A stretch of 64,000 bases of DNA from the NCBI GenBank assembly GCA_907164885.2, contig OU015492.1, positions 42,755,893 through 42,819,892 on the forward strand. Direction: 5' to 3'. Under the pieces are notes generated by a model. It was not told the DNA's origin. It ran no database searches and saw nothing but the letters and a program-made list of their open reading frames with translations. The position numbers and the translations under genes were made by a program. Below, piece by piece: positions 45,690-57,959 of this stretch (position 1 is the stretch's first letter; each line of letters opens with the position of its first letter). This DNA is from Dolomedes plantarius. Taxonomy: Eukaryota > Arthropoda > Arachnida > Araneae > Dolomedidae.

Positions 45690-45875
45690 TCTATTAGACG
45701 TCTATAATACCTCACCTCATAAAAACGCGTACCTCTATAAGACGTCGAAAAATATCTACATCACGTGGAATGGAGCTCTATAGGAGCTCCGAGGTGTGCT
45801 CTCTTTGAGATCCATAAGACGTGTACCATATCTAAACGGCGCTCTATAGGACGTCTATAAGAGAGAAAATTTCGA
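45690..45875. repeat. Irregular array of CTATA(A/G)GACGTC-type motifs
   Basis: Variants of CTATAAGACGTC occur about six times in 180 bp: ATTAGACGTCTATAA, CTATAAGACGTCG, CTATAGGAGCTCC, CCATAAGACGTGT and CTATAGGACGTCTATAAG. Spacing is uneven (about 20-45 bp). Several units are self-complementary. The core GACGTC is the half-palindrome bound by CREB/ATF-type factors, but no gene lies beside it. Confidence 0.55.
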
Positions 45876-45970
45876 TGTGAAGGGTACGCGATTTAGATAT
45901 TTTAGACCACTAAAGAACGTACTGTTCCCCTCCAAAATATTGTATTTTGGATCTTAATTTCTTAATAATA

Positions 45971-46303
45971 AATTAAGCTTAATTTATTTCGAACAATTTG
46001 CATTTAAATAGGACATTTTTATGCAAAAATAATTGCTACAGAGATTCTAAAACTAAAAGTAAATTTATGGAAATATAACAAGAGTATAAAAATAATAGTG
46101 GTAAATGTATTATCACTTATTAAGTAATAATTACTTAATAAGTAATAATACATTAAGCTTAGTTTATTATAATACATTAAGCTTAATTTATTTTGAACAA
46201 TTTGCATTCTAATAGGACATTCTTATGCAAAAATAATTGCTACAAAGATGTTAAAACTAAAAGTAAATTTATGGAAGTATAACAAAGAGTATAAAAATAA
46301 TAG
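45971..46303 (+). repeat. Direct duplication, period 204 bp, with palindromic spacer
   Basis: About 130 bp from TTAAGCTTAATTTATTTCG (copy 1, 45971-46105) recurs from 46175 to 46303 with a few changes. The spacer holds a 14-bp perfect inverted repeat ACTTATTAAGTAAT (46115-46128) and its complement (46130-46143), plus two further TTAAGCTTA segments. Confidence 0.7.
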
Positions 46304-46636
46304 TGTCTATTATTTGGGCCCAATATTGAACGTGCAAAAAAAATTTCAATCAGATCTGAAATCTTGTATGGCAAGCTACAAAGAAATTTACTAAGAGCTA
46401 TATCCAAGACAGGTTCATAATGATCTATTGCAGAATTTAGGATTTCCAACCTCAGTAATCAGAAGTTTGGCTCGAAAACTTATAAAGCTACTGCCCAAAT
46501 TTCACTGGAAGAAAACGATTCGCAACACAAAAGGATGCGATTAGCTTGAGATAGCAAAATAATAAAGTGTCCCAATAATAAAGTGTCTAATCGTAGATTT
46601 TTAAAAAAATACTGTTCCTGAATTTGTGATTTTTAA

Positions 46637-46775
46637 AAAATGTTGTTGTTGCTTATCCTATCCGATCGACAGCAACATCAGATACGGTCCGCATATTCCC
46701 ATTCCTTACATGAAATCGTGCCATTACATCGTTTTGCGGCTGCTGATTGGTCAATTGAGTTTGCATCGGTAATTG
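46637..46775 (+). mobile_element. SINE-like repeat, family G, truncated plus copy
   Basis: (GTT)3 and CCTATCCGATCGACAGC precede an 88-bp block (about 46690-46775) that is the exact complement of the first part of 47738-48110. The rest of the repeat is missing. Confidence 0.65.
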
Positions 46776-47737
46776 TGTATTTGATGCGCTGATGCTTATG
46801 CAAGCATATCTGTTTTTCAAGAATCAAAACTTCCATCACTATTTTTGAACGAAATAGAATTTATTTCAATTAATAGTATCGTAGTAAGCAGTAACGTTCA
46901 AAATTTAACGGATTGCAATAAATGGATCAAGCAATTTGGGGAATTGACAAATACGCGGTGGAACTCAAGATCGTCAAATCCATCTGGTACCCGTTTTGTT
47001 TGCTCGTAAGTATTACTTTGCTATATTATTAAGTTCTTTTCATTATTCATAAATAGTTTTATTTCTTATACGTTTACAAGAATAAAATATGTCATCTTTA
47101 ATGACAAGAAACATAGATTATTTCAATTGATTTTTTTATTAATTGGCGCCATCTGTTAATGTAAAAGTAAAAGCATATGCATCCATGTATACATTAAAAT
47201 GACAAGCTATTTGTTTATAAATTTTTTTGAATGCATTCTTTCATAGTTCCATGTAAGCATTTAAAATCAAGATTTTCTATTTAAGCAATTTCCATGATTT
47301 CTGATGATATATATGTATTATTAAATTTAAAATTATACTGATGTAGAGGTTTTTAATTCAACATTTAAATTTAAAAAAATAAAAAAATCTTTCCTTTTTT
47401 TATTATTCAACATTTAAATTTAAGAAAAAAGTCAATTTTGAGTAATATTTACTCTATTTTTTTCTATTCCTAAAATTTTACAGGGAAATTACTACGGAAA
47501 TCGGCAATTTCTTAAAATTTTCCATGCACAAAAAAAGAAATATGAAGGCATTTATGGCGAAAATTTCATTTACAAATAGCTTGTCACTTTAAATTACTTT
47601 TATATTAATAGGTGGTGGCAATTTAAACAAAAAATCACGTTCCTTGTAAAATATGGCATAAAAATATATATAAAAATGAAAGCAACTGAGAAATAGATTT
47701 TATCTCAGTTAAAATGTGCTTAGGATCAAATATTATG

Positions 47738-48110
47738 GCAATTACCGATGCAAACTCAATTGACCAATCAGCAGCCGCAAAACGATGTAATGGCACGATT
47801 TCATGTAAGGAATGGGAATATGCATCCGGTCCATGAACTCGTGAGTTTTCAAAAGATGAAGAACGGCGCCAGGATTGGAGTACAGCTGACTCCTCTGGAA
47901 ACTAATACATGTCAAGATAAGTGCAGGAGTCGCCTGAACTAAACTGCACCTCGGGGCAAAGTGGGTAAACTTTAAAGCCCGACACAAACCGTAGAGCACG
48001 AAGATGACCGCTGAGGAGCCTGGCCAGAGCTGTCTGATCTCCCCATGCTGCCTGCCCCCATTCAAAGCTGCACCAGGACGTCCGCAATCATACCACTCAT
48101 GAACGGGGGC
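47738..48110 (-). mobile_element. SINE-like repeat, family G, longer minus copy
   Basis: GC-rich repeat, open for 107 codons on the minus strand (47742-48065). I recognise no protein family in it, and the frame crosses sequence that is repeated and truncated at 46.7 kb, so it is treated as non-coding. No clear pol III boxes were seen. Confidence 0.55.
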
Positions 48111-50475
48111 CTTTCTCCTTTAAAATTGTAAAATAAAGCTTTGATTAATTTGAATTTCAAGAGACTACAACTTTTTAATATTTTTTTAAGATTGTTAAAG
48201 TTATGATTTTCTTTATGTTTAATGCATACAATTTGCACGAATATTGAAATAAATAAATAATTTCATTTATTTTTTCAATTATTTATAAATTTTTATATGT
48301 ATTTTATAAACAAAAACAAGTCGTTGAACATATCCACCATTTTACCATACACCCTACATCTTTTTTTTTTTTGCACGATTTTATTTTACACGATAGTCTG
48401 GAACGCATCCTCTGTGTAAAAAAAAATGATCAGGTGTATTATTATATCCTGGCCTAAATTCCTAAAATATATCTCCTGAGGAGTCTATAAGTAGTTAGTA
48501 AAGCCGTTATAATCTTTATAGAATCAGTATATCGACTATGTACTCTTATATTCATAAAAATAGCGTAATTTTTCAAATATAATATTTATAGCTTATGATA
48601 TAGTTTATGATTTTTAAGATAATAAGATTGATAAGATTGAAATAAAGGTTCCATTATTTTAAATGGTTTAAACATCTTATTAAATTTGGAGAAAATTACT
48701 GAAATCAAAATGATTCCAGTGCTACCGTGAGAGCCTTTTTTTCAGTATCTTAAAAGAAACTGTGATGTAAAATTTTTTTGTTGGCTTTTGCCGAAAACTT
48801 AAATGTAAATAACCATATAATAAATTAATAATTTAATGTCTAGTTGAACTGTTTATGCTTGTACCTCCTAAGTAATTTCAAAATGTATTGTGTAGTGGCA
48901 TTTAAATAAAAATGCTTCATTAGAAAATAGTAAATGGAAAAAAAAACAAATGTATAATAATTAAATTTGTAATATTTTATTGAAAAGATCTTAAAATGAA
49001 TAAACCAGAATAATATTTTTTAAACTTAATTTTTTAAATTCATTATTTTTCTCTCTAATTGCTGTTATTCTATCAAATATTTCTTTTTCGAAAATGGTCG
49101 TATCAATTTTATACGCTATTATGTTCATGAAAGTGAGACATTGACATGAAATGTAAAAATATACAAATCCTAGGATTTTCCTTGCTTATTAATTTTCTAA
49201 ATTTTTCCACAGAAAAGTTAAATTAAGAATAATCTTTATTCTTAGATCGCTAGAGCAGCCACACATCGGTTAAATGTCGCTAAACAAACTGCAGTTTTGT
49301 ATTTCAAGTAGTTTACTCTGATTTAGGTGCTCATTAATAGAAAACTATGCCTTTGACGTTTCTCCAACATAAAGAACTGGTATAATTAAACTATAAATTT
49401 AAAAAATACCTTCGTAGACCTGATAGACAATATTATTTTCTTTAACAATATAACAAGAAACTCTACGAACAGCAGACATTTTGAAACCTCAATGTAACAA
49501 GAAGAGAATTTAGGATGACCTTTTCTGTTTTCGTAAACATCATCTTATTCATGAGATCAGTAATCAGGAAAATTTAGTGTTGACTCTTTTTAAGTAAAAA
49601 GGAAATATAAGGTACGCAAAAACAAATGTTTTAAACTTATTTTAACTACTTTTTTTAGATAAAATGAAATTATCCAATATGTAGTTAAATTTTTTAAGCA
49701 TTTTACACCATCGACTCGTGGGTATTCTCGAAGGTGAGATAAAAGTTCCTAAACAGAGTAGTAATTACATTACAAAGTTTGAATTTTTTACATTGTACGA
49801 AAGTTTCATTTTAAATAAAAATCTTATGCAGCTGTTTTGAAAGTTTAGCTGTATGTAGGGGTAAGGTAAAAAAGCTATTATCTTAAAAAATGTGTAATTC
49901 AATTTTACTATTTTAAAATAAGGCTATAAACAATAACTAAATAAAATATATCTGATTATGAGAAGACAGATTATCTGTTAATCTAAAAATTAGATGCATT
50001 TTATATTTTTTAAAACAGTTAAGTTAAAAGGAAGATTTACATTAATTTATTAATATGCTAACATGGCGACGTGATCGATTTCATTAAAAAGTTTATAACT
50101 CTAAAATATTTTGATCTTTTTTCGATTTAATATTTTAAATCTATCACAGTTTACTGAATAATTTCAAAATTTAGGATACCTTACAACACACATTTAGTTC
50201 ATCTGCATAAAAACACCTTTCGTTTTCTCAGTCTAAGCTTAACGTCCACTATTATGATTGTTATGCAGTAGAACTTACTTAAATATATATGTATAATATA
50301 ATTACAAGAGAATTTACAATTCTCTCAGTCTCAATATGATGACTTAAAAAGGAAAGTTTAATTTCGTACTCCTGAAAAAAACAGGATCTCTATTATTTTC
50401 GAAAATTTGTTTCGAAGTGTTCGAACATGTTTTGTATAATCCATCGCGTTTTCAACCTGTAATAAAACGCGGTTA
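48111..50475. other. No gene recognised
   Basis: About 2.4 kb of AT-rich DNA without long open frames or matched repeats. Confidence 0.6.
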
Positions 50476-50665
50476 CACTTTGCACTCATAATATTCTCCC
50501 CTCCAGAACGTGATTTTTGTGGGTCATTTTATTTAGGTAGCACCTTATACGTGAACCAACATTAGTCCCTATGAGGGGACAGCACAGGAACATCCACGAT
50601 TTTGTCAGTTTTGAGCACTTGCACTGGAAGCTCGCGACACTAACCACTATACAATGTGGGCAGCG
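50476..50665 (-). mobile_element. SINE family A, minus copy
   Basis: On the minus strand, TTGTATAGTGGTTAGTGTC (A-box region, about 50637-50655) leads into a body shared with 421-640: CCCCTCATAGGGAC, TTGGTTCACGTATAAGGTGC and AATAAAATGACCC. The B box is degraded. The 84-codon open frame here is a by-product. Confidence 0.7.
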
Positions 50666-52509
50666 GAGGTGTAGTCTTTGTCCAATGAATTCTTTAATTT
50701 CAATATCAAGTAAGTTTTTTAAAGAACCATTTTGTGGCATTTTATGAATATATACACAGGCGACAGTTGTAACAAAAGGCCGAAGAAAATTTCTCCGCTG
50801 ATATTAGCTGAAAAGTGGAAGCTGGTGCCAGGAACCAAAGCTTAACGAGGTCATGAACAAGTCCGCTAAGCTTTCAGATGCACATATGCCTCGCGAAGCA
50901 AAATCCAAGGAAAATTCACATCCGCGTGACTTTTCTGTGTGAAGAGTTTGTATTGTATTTAATGTTTATAAATAATTTTATTTCCTCTAAAGTTGTTTCG
51001 CTGAGATTTGCCATGATATCGTGGCTGTAAACGTACAGTGAACCACTGTTAAATTTCTCGATTTTAATTTCTGGATCCATGATACACATATCTTCCGAAA
51101 CTTGGTAAAATCCAATCTTATTTGCTATATTTCAATTATAAATACTTTATCAAAGGTCTTACAATTTTATTACATGCAGAAAATTTCCAAAATGCATAGA
51201 ATATTTTCCCCATTTCTTTAGGGCCGTAGAAACAGCATTAATTTCATTATCTCCAATTATATATTTTTGGTTTTTGAGTAAGTAATAGTACTTGTTTATG
51301 TGTAAATGATAATTAACTGTCCGAGCATTTACCCGTAGGATTAAAAGCACAAACATACGGTAAAAAAGAGCGCTATCATAAATTATCATTAAGTTATATG
51401 TAGCGTGTTAGATGCCGGGAAAACGTTGCACCATTTACTTTATCTTGCGCTTTAATCATTTCCTTGACACACAGTAATGGAGAATTTCGAAGGATAAGAA
51501 AATGACAAGCATCCTGCAGAAAAACATTTTAGTAGTCACCATTAATGAACTAAATTTCCTTAATGAAAAAATATTTTCCCCTTCAAGGTAATCTAACATT
51601 ATATTGAAATTTCAACATACACTATTTATTTAATGACAGTGTTTTAGAAAAGTGTCAGGCTTTTCATATTCCCCTATATTTTCCCCTTTAGCCAACTTAG
51701 AAAATGCTTGAGAGGGAAATTTCTTTATTTTTTTTCTTTATTTAAAAAAAAAAGCCTTTTCATTTACCTTTCTTCAAAGCAGCAACTTTGACGACATGAA
51801 ACTTTAAACTTCAAGTGTCATTCAAGATTATACAGATAGTAAGGGGTAAACAGTTTCGCTCGTTTTTATGCAATTTAATATATTTTACTTTCGACTTTTC
51901 TTCTTGAGATGGGATATAAAGAAAACTTTTTTCATGCAAATTAAGTCGCTATGTAGCTAAATGGAAGGAAAATGGATAATGATATTGGAAAAAGAAATAC
52001 TCAAAGTGCTTAGCATTTAATTCCTTTTTTTAATATGATAGTTTAAACTTTACACAACATTGATTTAATACCTTTACAGAAATTTTTAATTCCAGAAATA
52101 TTACCATTTACATGTAAAAGCTTAAATGAAACTACTCCATTCCGCAATATCTAAATAGATATAGTTCAATGCCATTTTTTGAAAATATCATTAAATACAA
52201 CGTTTTTGATGTCTTCAGTTCTTTTCAGAGAGCGAGTTTAATTCAATCCTAAATAAAACCCACTTCTTACAATTTGTTCAAAAAGTTAAGAGTGTGTAAT
52301 CGTTTTTAAAGATTCCCTTCTGTCATGGTAAAAGAAATGTGTTTTTTTATTTAATATTTCAACAACAGTAAACTTCTGTAGTATATTAACCTGATTACAT
52401 TTATGCTACTTTATTTACATATACAAGCATAATGCTGAAGATGTTAATAAGCTAACAGTAATCCAAAAGTTAATCTGGCATGCGGTAATTGGCATGATCA
52501 CCGCGGGGG
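50666..52509. other. No gene recognised
   Basis: AT-rich, with a GC-richer patch near 50770-50940 of unknown nature. Confidence 0.55.
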
Positions 52510-52720
52510 ATCCCTCCGATTCAGAAATTAATTTAGGATCTTTGCAACCTGTTAGTACTTACTCCATTAACAGTAGACCAGGTCACGAACCTATAACCCT
52601 CTTTGCCTGGGCAAGTCCAGTTTCCAGCCGGAGCCACGTGGAGGTGGGGGCAACCGACGCCGAATACTGTGCGCTCTAAAACTCCCATAGAGGATACCAA
52701 CCCCCCCCCCCCCAAAAAAA
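52510..52720 (-). mobile_element. SINE-like repeat, family C, minus copy
   Basis: Matches the complement of 23740-23890: GCCTGGGCAAGTCCAG, CCAGCCGGAGCCACGTGGAG and AACTCCCATAGAGG. A C13A12 homopolymer run (52701-52725) stands at one end. Confidence 0.6.
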
Positions 52721-52879
52721 AAAAAGAGTAATACTAAGTCCAATAATTACTTGCAAATGAAGCTGATCACTTTTGAACTTTAGTGCTCTGCGAAGGAGTC
52801 AAACTTTCCCAATGCCGGAATGCGGCCTTATGATAATGGTAAATGAAGGAAGATCACACACTTCATCCTTTAGTCCTGG

Positions 52880-53290
52880 TGAATTCACTATATATAAGAA
52901 TATAAGGTTACTAGACCCCTTTCTCATACCACCTCAATTTTGACCGAGCAACCCTAGGGGTAACTTCTGGGCGTATCGAACCTTCCTCACCAACTGACCT
53001 CATAGGACTTGTTGTCAGAGAATGGACGAAGGGCTAGGGTGCTGGATTTCGGTACCAGACTCTTGTGTTCGACTCTCACTCTTGACGTGGATGTCTGTAG
53101 CCATTCGGAATCGGCTTAAGCAGTAGGTCTCGGTCTCTAATTAGCCCTCGTATGGCAAAAAATTGACCGTAGCGCTCCAAACCAAACCGAAGGACTTTCC
53201 AGTCTACGGATTTAAAGTGCCCATATCCGGCCTAGGCACGAAGGTATTTAATGGCTCTTTCCGGAATTTTATCCGAGTATCAGTATCAAC
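52880..53290 (-). mobile_element. SINE family B, copy split by another SINE
   Basis: TACCACCTCAATTTTGACCG, a GGGTAACTTCTGGGCGTATC segment and ACTGACCTCATAG match 36960-37045. The match then breaks at 53010 and resumes at 53198 with CAGTCTACGGATTTAAAG and CCCATATCCGGC. The tRNA head end is not recognisable. Confidence 0.7.
53011..53190 (+). mobile_element. SINE (family H) nested in a family B copy
   Basis: The 180-bp unit is bounded by AGGACTT at 53004-53010 and 53191-53197, a 7-bp target duplication. The comparison with the uninterrupted family B copy fixes the borders. Its head contains GGGCTAGGGTGCTGG and a B-box-like TGTTCGACTCTC about 35 bp later, consistent with tRNA origin. Confidence 0.75.
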
Positions 53291-55263
53291 TTTCATAGCA
53301 TTATCTATACAATTTTAATATAGTATTAGCCAAATCTTAATTCGGAATTTCAAGGGTATTCATTTATAAGGCAGTTTGTTTTGCCATTATTTTTCCTTTA
53401 AAATATGAAGCTATTCCATTTAATTGTATTTGACTATGATTTCATAAATATAAACATTTTTATAATTTTATAAAGGATTTTTTTAATATATCAGAAACAA
53501 TTTCAAAAACAAATTTAATCTCAAAGACTATTCGTATCTCGGCTTTTAAAAAATGCTTCATCAGTTAAGGTATTCCAGTCAAAAATATATTACTTAATTT
53601 AATGTTTAATCTGAAATACGATTCCTAATATAATAATTCCGTAACTTCTATTAAAGATCCTCCGGCAAAAGAAGGAAAAGATTCTCATAATTAAAATTTC
53701 ATGAACGATAAAGTACATTTTTATCGCAGAATTCCAAGTTAATAGTTTCATTTACTTCTAGAATTCGAATTGACTCGTTATCGCAGGAGAACATTATAAA
53801 GAATCGAAACAAAACTCAAATATATTTGTTTACGATATGAAATATTAAACAGTTATCCACTTCACTGCTTTTTCTCTTGCTTTTCACCTTCAACAAAGGA
53901 ATGTGATAAGAATTTAAATTTATCCTTATTAAACACCGAAATTTGCCTTTCAGAGCCTGAAATGATTTGCTTAAGATAGTTTAGTTAACGAAAGTTTCGT
54001 TTTCTTGCTTTGTTTCGTGAATCTCAGGTTTAAATTGTTCATTTATTCCAATAATAGACAAAGAAATTATCGAAATTATTATTCGGAATGATAACGACGT
54101 TAACAATATATTCTCTCATCTCTGATTGAAAATGAGCTCATTTTAAATATTTTTTTTTAGCATTAAAACATCTGAAATATAAGATGAGAAAAAATAATGA
54201 GTGATTAATATATTTCTTTAGATTTGAATTCCTTTTATACATCAAACACTGCGTTTTTATTCGTATAAAGACAACTTCTTAGATGAAAATATTTAAAATG
54301 AGAAAAAGAAATCTATTGATAGCCAAAAATTCAAGCAAAGATAATATTATTTTTGTATCCTAAATTGATAAAATGTCTGCATTAAATTTCTGGTTCAAAT
54401 GTCTATTCACTGAGACGTACCTGAAAATCATATTGATAAACTTTTTCTATATCTGTACTCCCTTAAGTTTGTGGGGTTCCTATTTTGAAAATTTTTAACT
54501 AATAAGCTCGTTTAAAAACTACCATTTCCTGCGAAATCTGCCATTTTCTAGTCATACAATAGAATCTCATATTTGTAAATTCTTCTTGTTTATATCATGA
54601 AAATGAAATCAATTTCATTTTTCTCTTGTTATTTTACTTTGAAATATATATATTTACACTGTTGTGTCAATTAATTATTGCTGCGAAGTATAATTCTTTA
54701 AAATTAGATATGTCGGTAACAAAACTCTTATAGCATGCTATATCTGCAATGTTACTTCAATAATTATTATAGAGATGTAGTTAAATAGCTGGTACTTAGT
54801 TTTCTTTAGTCTGCGTCAAAAGCAATAAAAATTAAACTCATATGTTATTTTTCTCATTTAAACATTTTATTTCTAATATTTACTTAGTTTAAATTTCCCG
54901 TTTTAATATTGAATTAAGCTCGTGTAAGCTTTTGAGGATGTGTTTTAAATCTACCTGAATTTAAAGGGATCGAATATACTTGAAATGTATAGCTGCATAG
55001 CTATGAAAGTATTTATTGTATCGAATAATGAAGCAGAAATGCAAATACTATATTTCTTAAAATAAGTATAATTTATTTTTTTCTTTTAAAACTTGTACTT
55101 TGGAGGTATCAAACAATATATATTTAACATCATTCGAAATATACACATTAATGTTTCCTTTTTTTTCCTTAAAATTTGTTATTTACCTAATTATATTCAC
55201 AGTGTAGTATAGTTAGTTTTAAACTACGAACATTTTGACTTAAAGAAGTTTGTAGATAATAAC
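53291..55263. other. No gene recognised
   Basis: About 2 kb of AT-rich DNA without long open frames or matched repeats. Confidence 0.6.
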
Positions 55264-55265
55264 TA

Positions 55266-55518
55266 TGTAAAGAACACTTTTTCAATATCCCAATAAAATT
55301 AAATAATGGTGGTTACTCATTTCTAACTAATCAATTGTTCCTCATTAAGCCAAGGGTTTCTGGTGGGATTATAGCAATAAACAATTTCCAAATCTTTTTG
55401 TATGTTCATTGCAACAATCACACCAGTGCTCCTGTGCCTGATGATGAACAATTGATTAGTCTGAAACATGTAGCCACCACTTAAATTCCATTATCGTATT
55501 AAAGAAGTGTTCTTTACG
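55266..55518. mobile_element. Fold-back MITE with long inverted arms, TA-flanked
   Basis: TGTAAAGAACACTT at the left and the complement of CGTAAAGAACACTT at the right lie next to TA (55264-55265 and 55519-55520). Inverted similarity extends over about 80 bp per arm, including ACTAATCAATTGTTC and GAACAATTGATTAGT. The total is 253 bp and it would fold into one hairpin with a loop of roughly 85 nt. It is non-coding and probably Tc1/mariner-related. Confidence 0.7.
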
Positions 55519-55689
55519 TAAGGGTGTATTTTCATTTTGACGGTGTTATAATGCGGGGATCGTTTGAGAAGCCCGTGTGAAATCCGAGAGGTTGCGCCAC
55601 TGCAATGAAATTGTTGGCGTTGTGTCATTTAGAAATAAAAACACGCCTTGGAAAGTTTATTTATTTAGCCTTGAAAAATTCTAAACAGG

Positions 55690-56160
55690 TTCAACACCTA
55701 ATCTGCGATTGGCGGCCATCTTAGTCGGTAAACTCTTGTTATTGCCCACACAATTGAGAAAAACGATAAAAACACTAATTTTTTGACGCAAAACAGTGGC
55801 AAAATATAAATCAAGGCTTGATTAATGCTATGGTGAATCTGCCCTTTCCTGTTAGAAGGACTTACAAATGGATTTTTGATTTTCGTTGAGGTCGAATGAG
55901 CACAAGTGATGCTGAACCTTTTGCTGAGGTCACATCAAAAATTATCGAAAAAAACTTATGATGGTGTAATGAAAGACAGAGGATTAAAAGTTTGTGAGAT
56001 TTCTGAAGCTGTCAGCATATTATATGACCGCGTACATAATATTTTACATGGATATTTGGATATGAGAAAGCTGTCGGAAACGTAAGTCCCGTGTTTGCTA
56101 AGAATCGTCAAAAAATCAATTTGGTAGAGTTTTAAAAAAATTGAATGGAATTTCATAATA
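55690..56160 (+). pseudogene. mariner transposase, N-terminal fragment (broken)
   Basis: YGESA near 55830, then in shifted frames STSDAEP, DRGLKVCEISEAVS (55980-56020) and VHNILHGYLDMRKLS (about 56030-56075), follow the order of the mariner N-terminal helix-turn-helix region. Stops and frame changes interrupt it. The catalytic DDD part is absent, and homology ends about 56110. No terminal repeats were found. Confidence 0.7.
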
Positions 56161-57890
56161 GTTCACTGTACGTAAACAGTTAGAACTACGCTACTATCTT
56201 GTACCCCAGCGTTCGTTTTCGGCAAATTTGACCCTCCCCCTGGGATCACTACGCATTTTCGTCATCTACGTGAAATATGAAAAACATTTTTTGCAACGCA
56301 GAAATTTAAATCAAATTCCGTAACTAGTGAAACAAGTGCTTATTTTTCAGAGTTGGACGATTTTATTTATTAAAAGAATAAAAAAAAGCCTGAAAATTGT
56401 AGGAACAAGTGCATCGAACATAAGCGGACTATTTAAAGAACCAAATAAACTTTAAAAAAAGTAATTTTCATCATTTTTGTCTTATTCAAATGTTACTGCC
56501 ACCCTAGTCGCGAGTCCAATGTCGATCTTTCATTTATTTTCTGAGTTATCAGCGGTTTTTTTTTTGGGGGGGGGGGGGGCGAGGAAGAGTGTGTTTAGTT
56601 GCTTCGTCTCTTTCTCTTCAAATTTTCACCTTCTGATCAATTTTGCACCTATAAAGAATCACCTAATAATGAAAATCAGCTAAGAATGACATTGAAATGA
56701 GTTTAAATTGAGTTCATTACGGTATTAGTAACGGGCAAATATGAAGATAAATGCTAATGTCAATTTTTTTACAGAAAGTAAAATTAAAAGTAATTAAAAA
56801 GCCTCAAAAACGTGAGATTAAGCAGAATAATTACAAGTTAAAAAGAACTTTTTATATACCATGTTTTTAAGTTTTCTGTTGAATCATATAAATTTGATAA
56901 TTCTATGTATTAATAAATACTTTTTTAAAAAATTTGATGAATTATCCCATCAACTTGAAAGAAAATGAAGTTAATTGGAAGTTAACTTGCGTTTAACTTT
57001 TCATTCCCGTTCCGGCGATAGATGGCTGCACCAGTCTCCAAAACAAAATTAGCTGAAAATAACTGAAAGTTAATTCAATTCTGCTTAAGGATGTCTAAAA
57101 GTATTAAAAAAATACATTGTCATCGTGTTCTGAGCTATTCTAAAAGTTTCAAATGTCTAGCTAGTCGGGAATTTAGTTAAAAATCGATTGCAAGATTTGT
57201 ACTAGACAAACACACACACGAACAAACAAGAAAGCGAGTTAATAAAAACATGAAAAAAATAAATAAAAAGTTTAAAAAAAATAAAATCCACGTCGCTTTC
57301 AGTATCTTTGAATTCCAAATGACAATCTTAACACGATAGTCTAAAAAAGAATTTTTATAGATGAAGAGAGATATTAAAAAGCACTAATAAAAATTGTTTT
57401 ATATTGGACAATTTCATATCAACTTGCTATAGTTTTGTAAAAGAAGGAAAGAAACTGAAAAAAATAGAGGTATATAATAAAGGAAATTCCTCCTGGACAA
57501 CATCTATAAATACTTACCTTCCGGATCTGATAACAATTTTTACGCTACCTTTATGGGCCATTGAATTGGTTCTACTTGTCGCTAGGTTGAGCTCGTTGTA
57601 AAATAATCTGTTATCAGTTTACTTAAGTGATCATTGTAAACAGTTATGAATGTCAGGACCAGTTTAGGTTTCGATATTTTTTCCTTGCTCTACTCTATTT
57701 TTTCTGTCTTTTTTTATTCAATAGAACTAAGATAGATAAAATAAATTCCCAGGTAATTTGTGTAGGTTCGAAGAACGCTATATATCGCGTTCTCTAATTC
57801 TTAATTCACGGCTTGCAACAACAGTACATACCATTATTTATCGCCTATGAATATGATATAATCATATGATAATACCATACAAATTATGAT
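56161..57890. other. No gene recognised
   Basis: Contains a T10G14 run (56556-56579). Otherwise AT-rich without features. The frames at 56477-56683 and 57404-57601 show no motif. Confidence 0.55.
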
Positions 57891-57891
57891 A

Positions 57892-57957
57892 TAACAATTT
57901 ATTTAGTAATTAGTGTAATCAGCAGGCTTATTACACTATTAATTAAATAAATTGTTA
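57892..57957. other. 28-bp-arm hairpin
   Basis: TAACAATTTATTTAGTAATT and onward (57892-57919) pairs, with a few mismatches, with 57930-57957 across a 10-nt loop (CAGCAGGCTT). It may be the core of a small fold-back element. Confidence 0.6.
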
Positions 57958-57959
57958 AC

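Noticed and set aside
47742..48065. 107-residue open frame as a host gene
   Set aside because: It lies within a repeated GC-rich element truncated at 46.7 kb and has no recognised domain.
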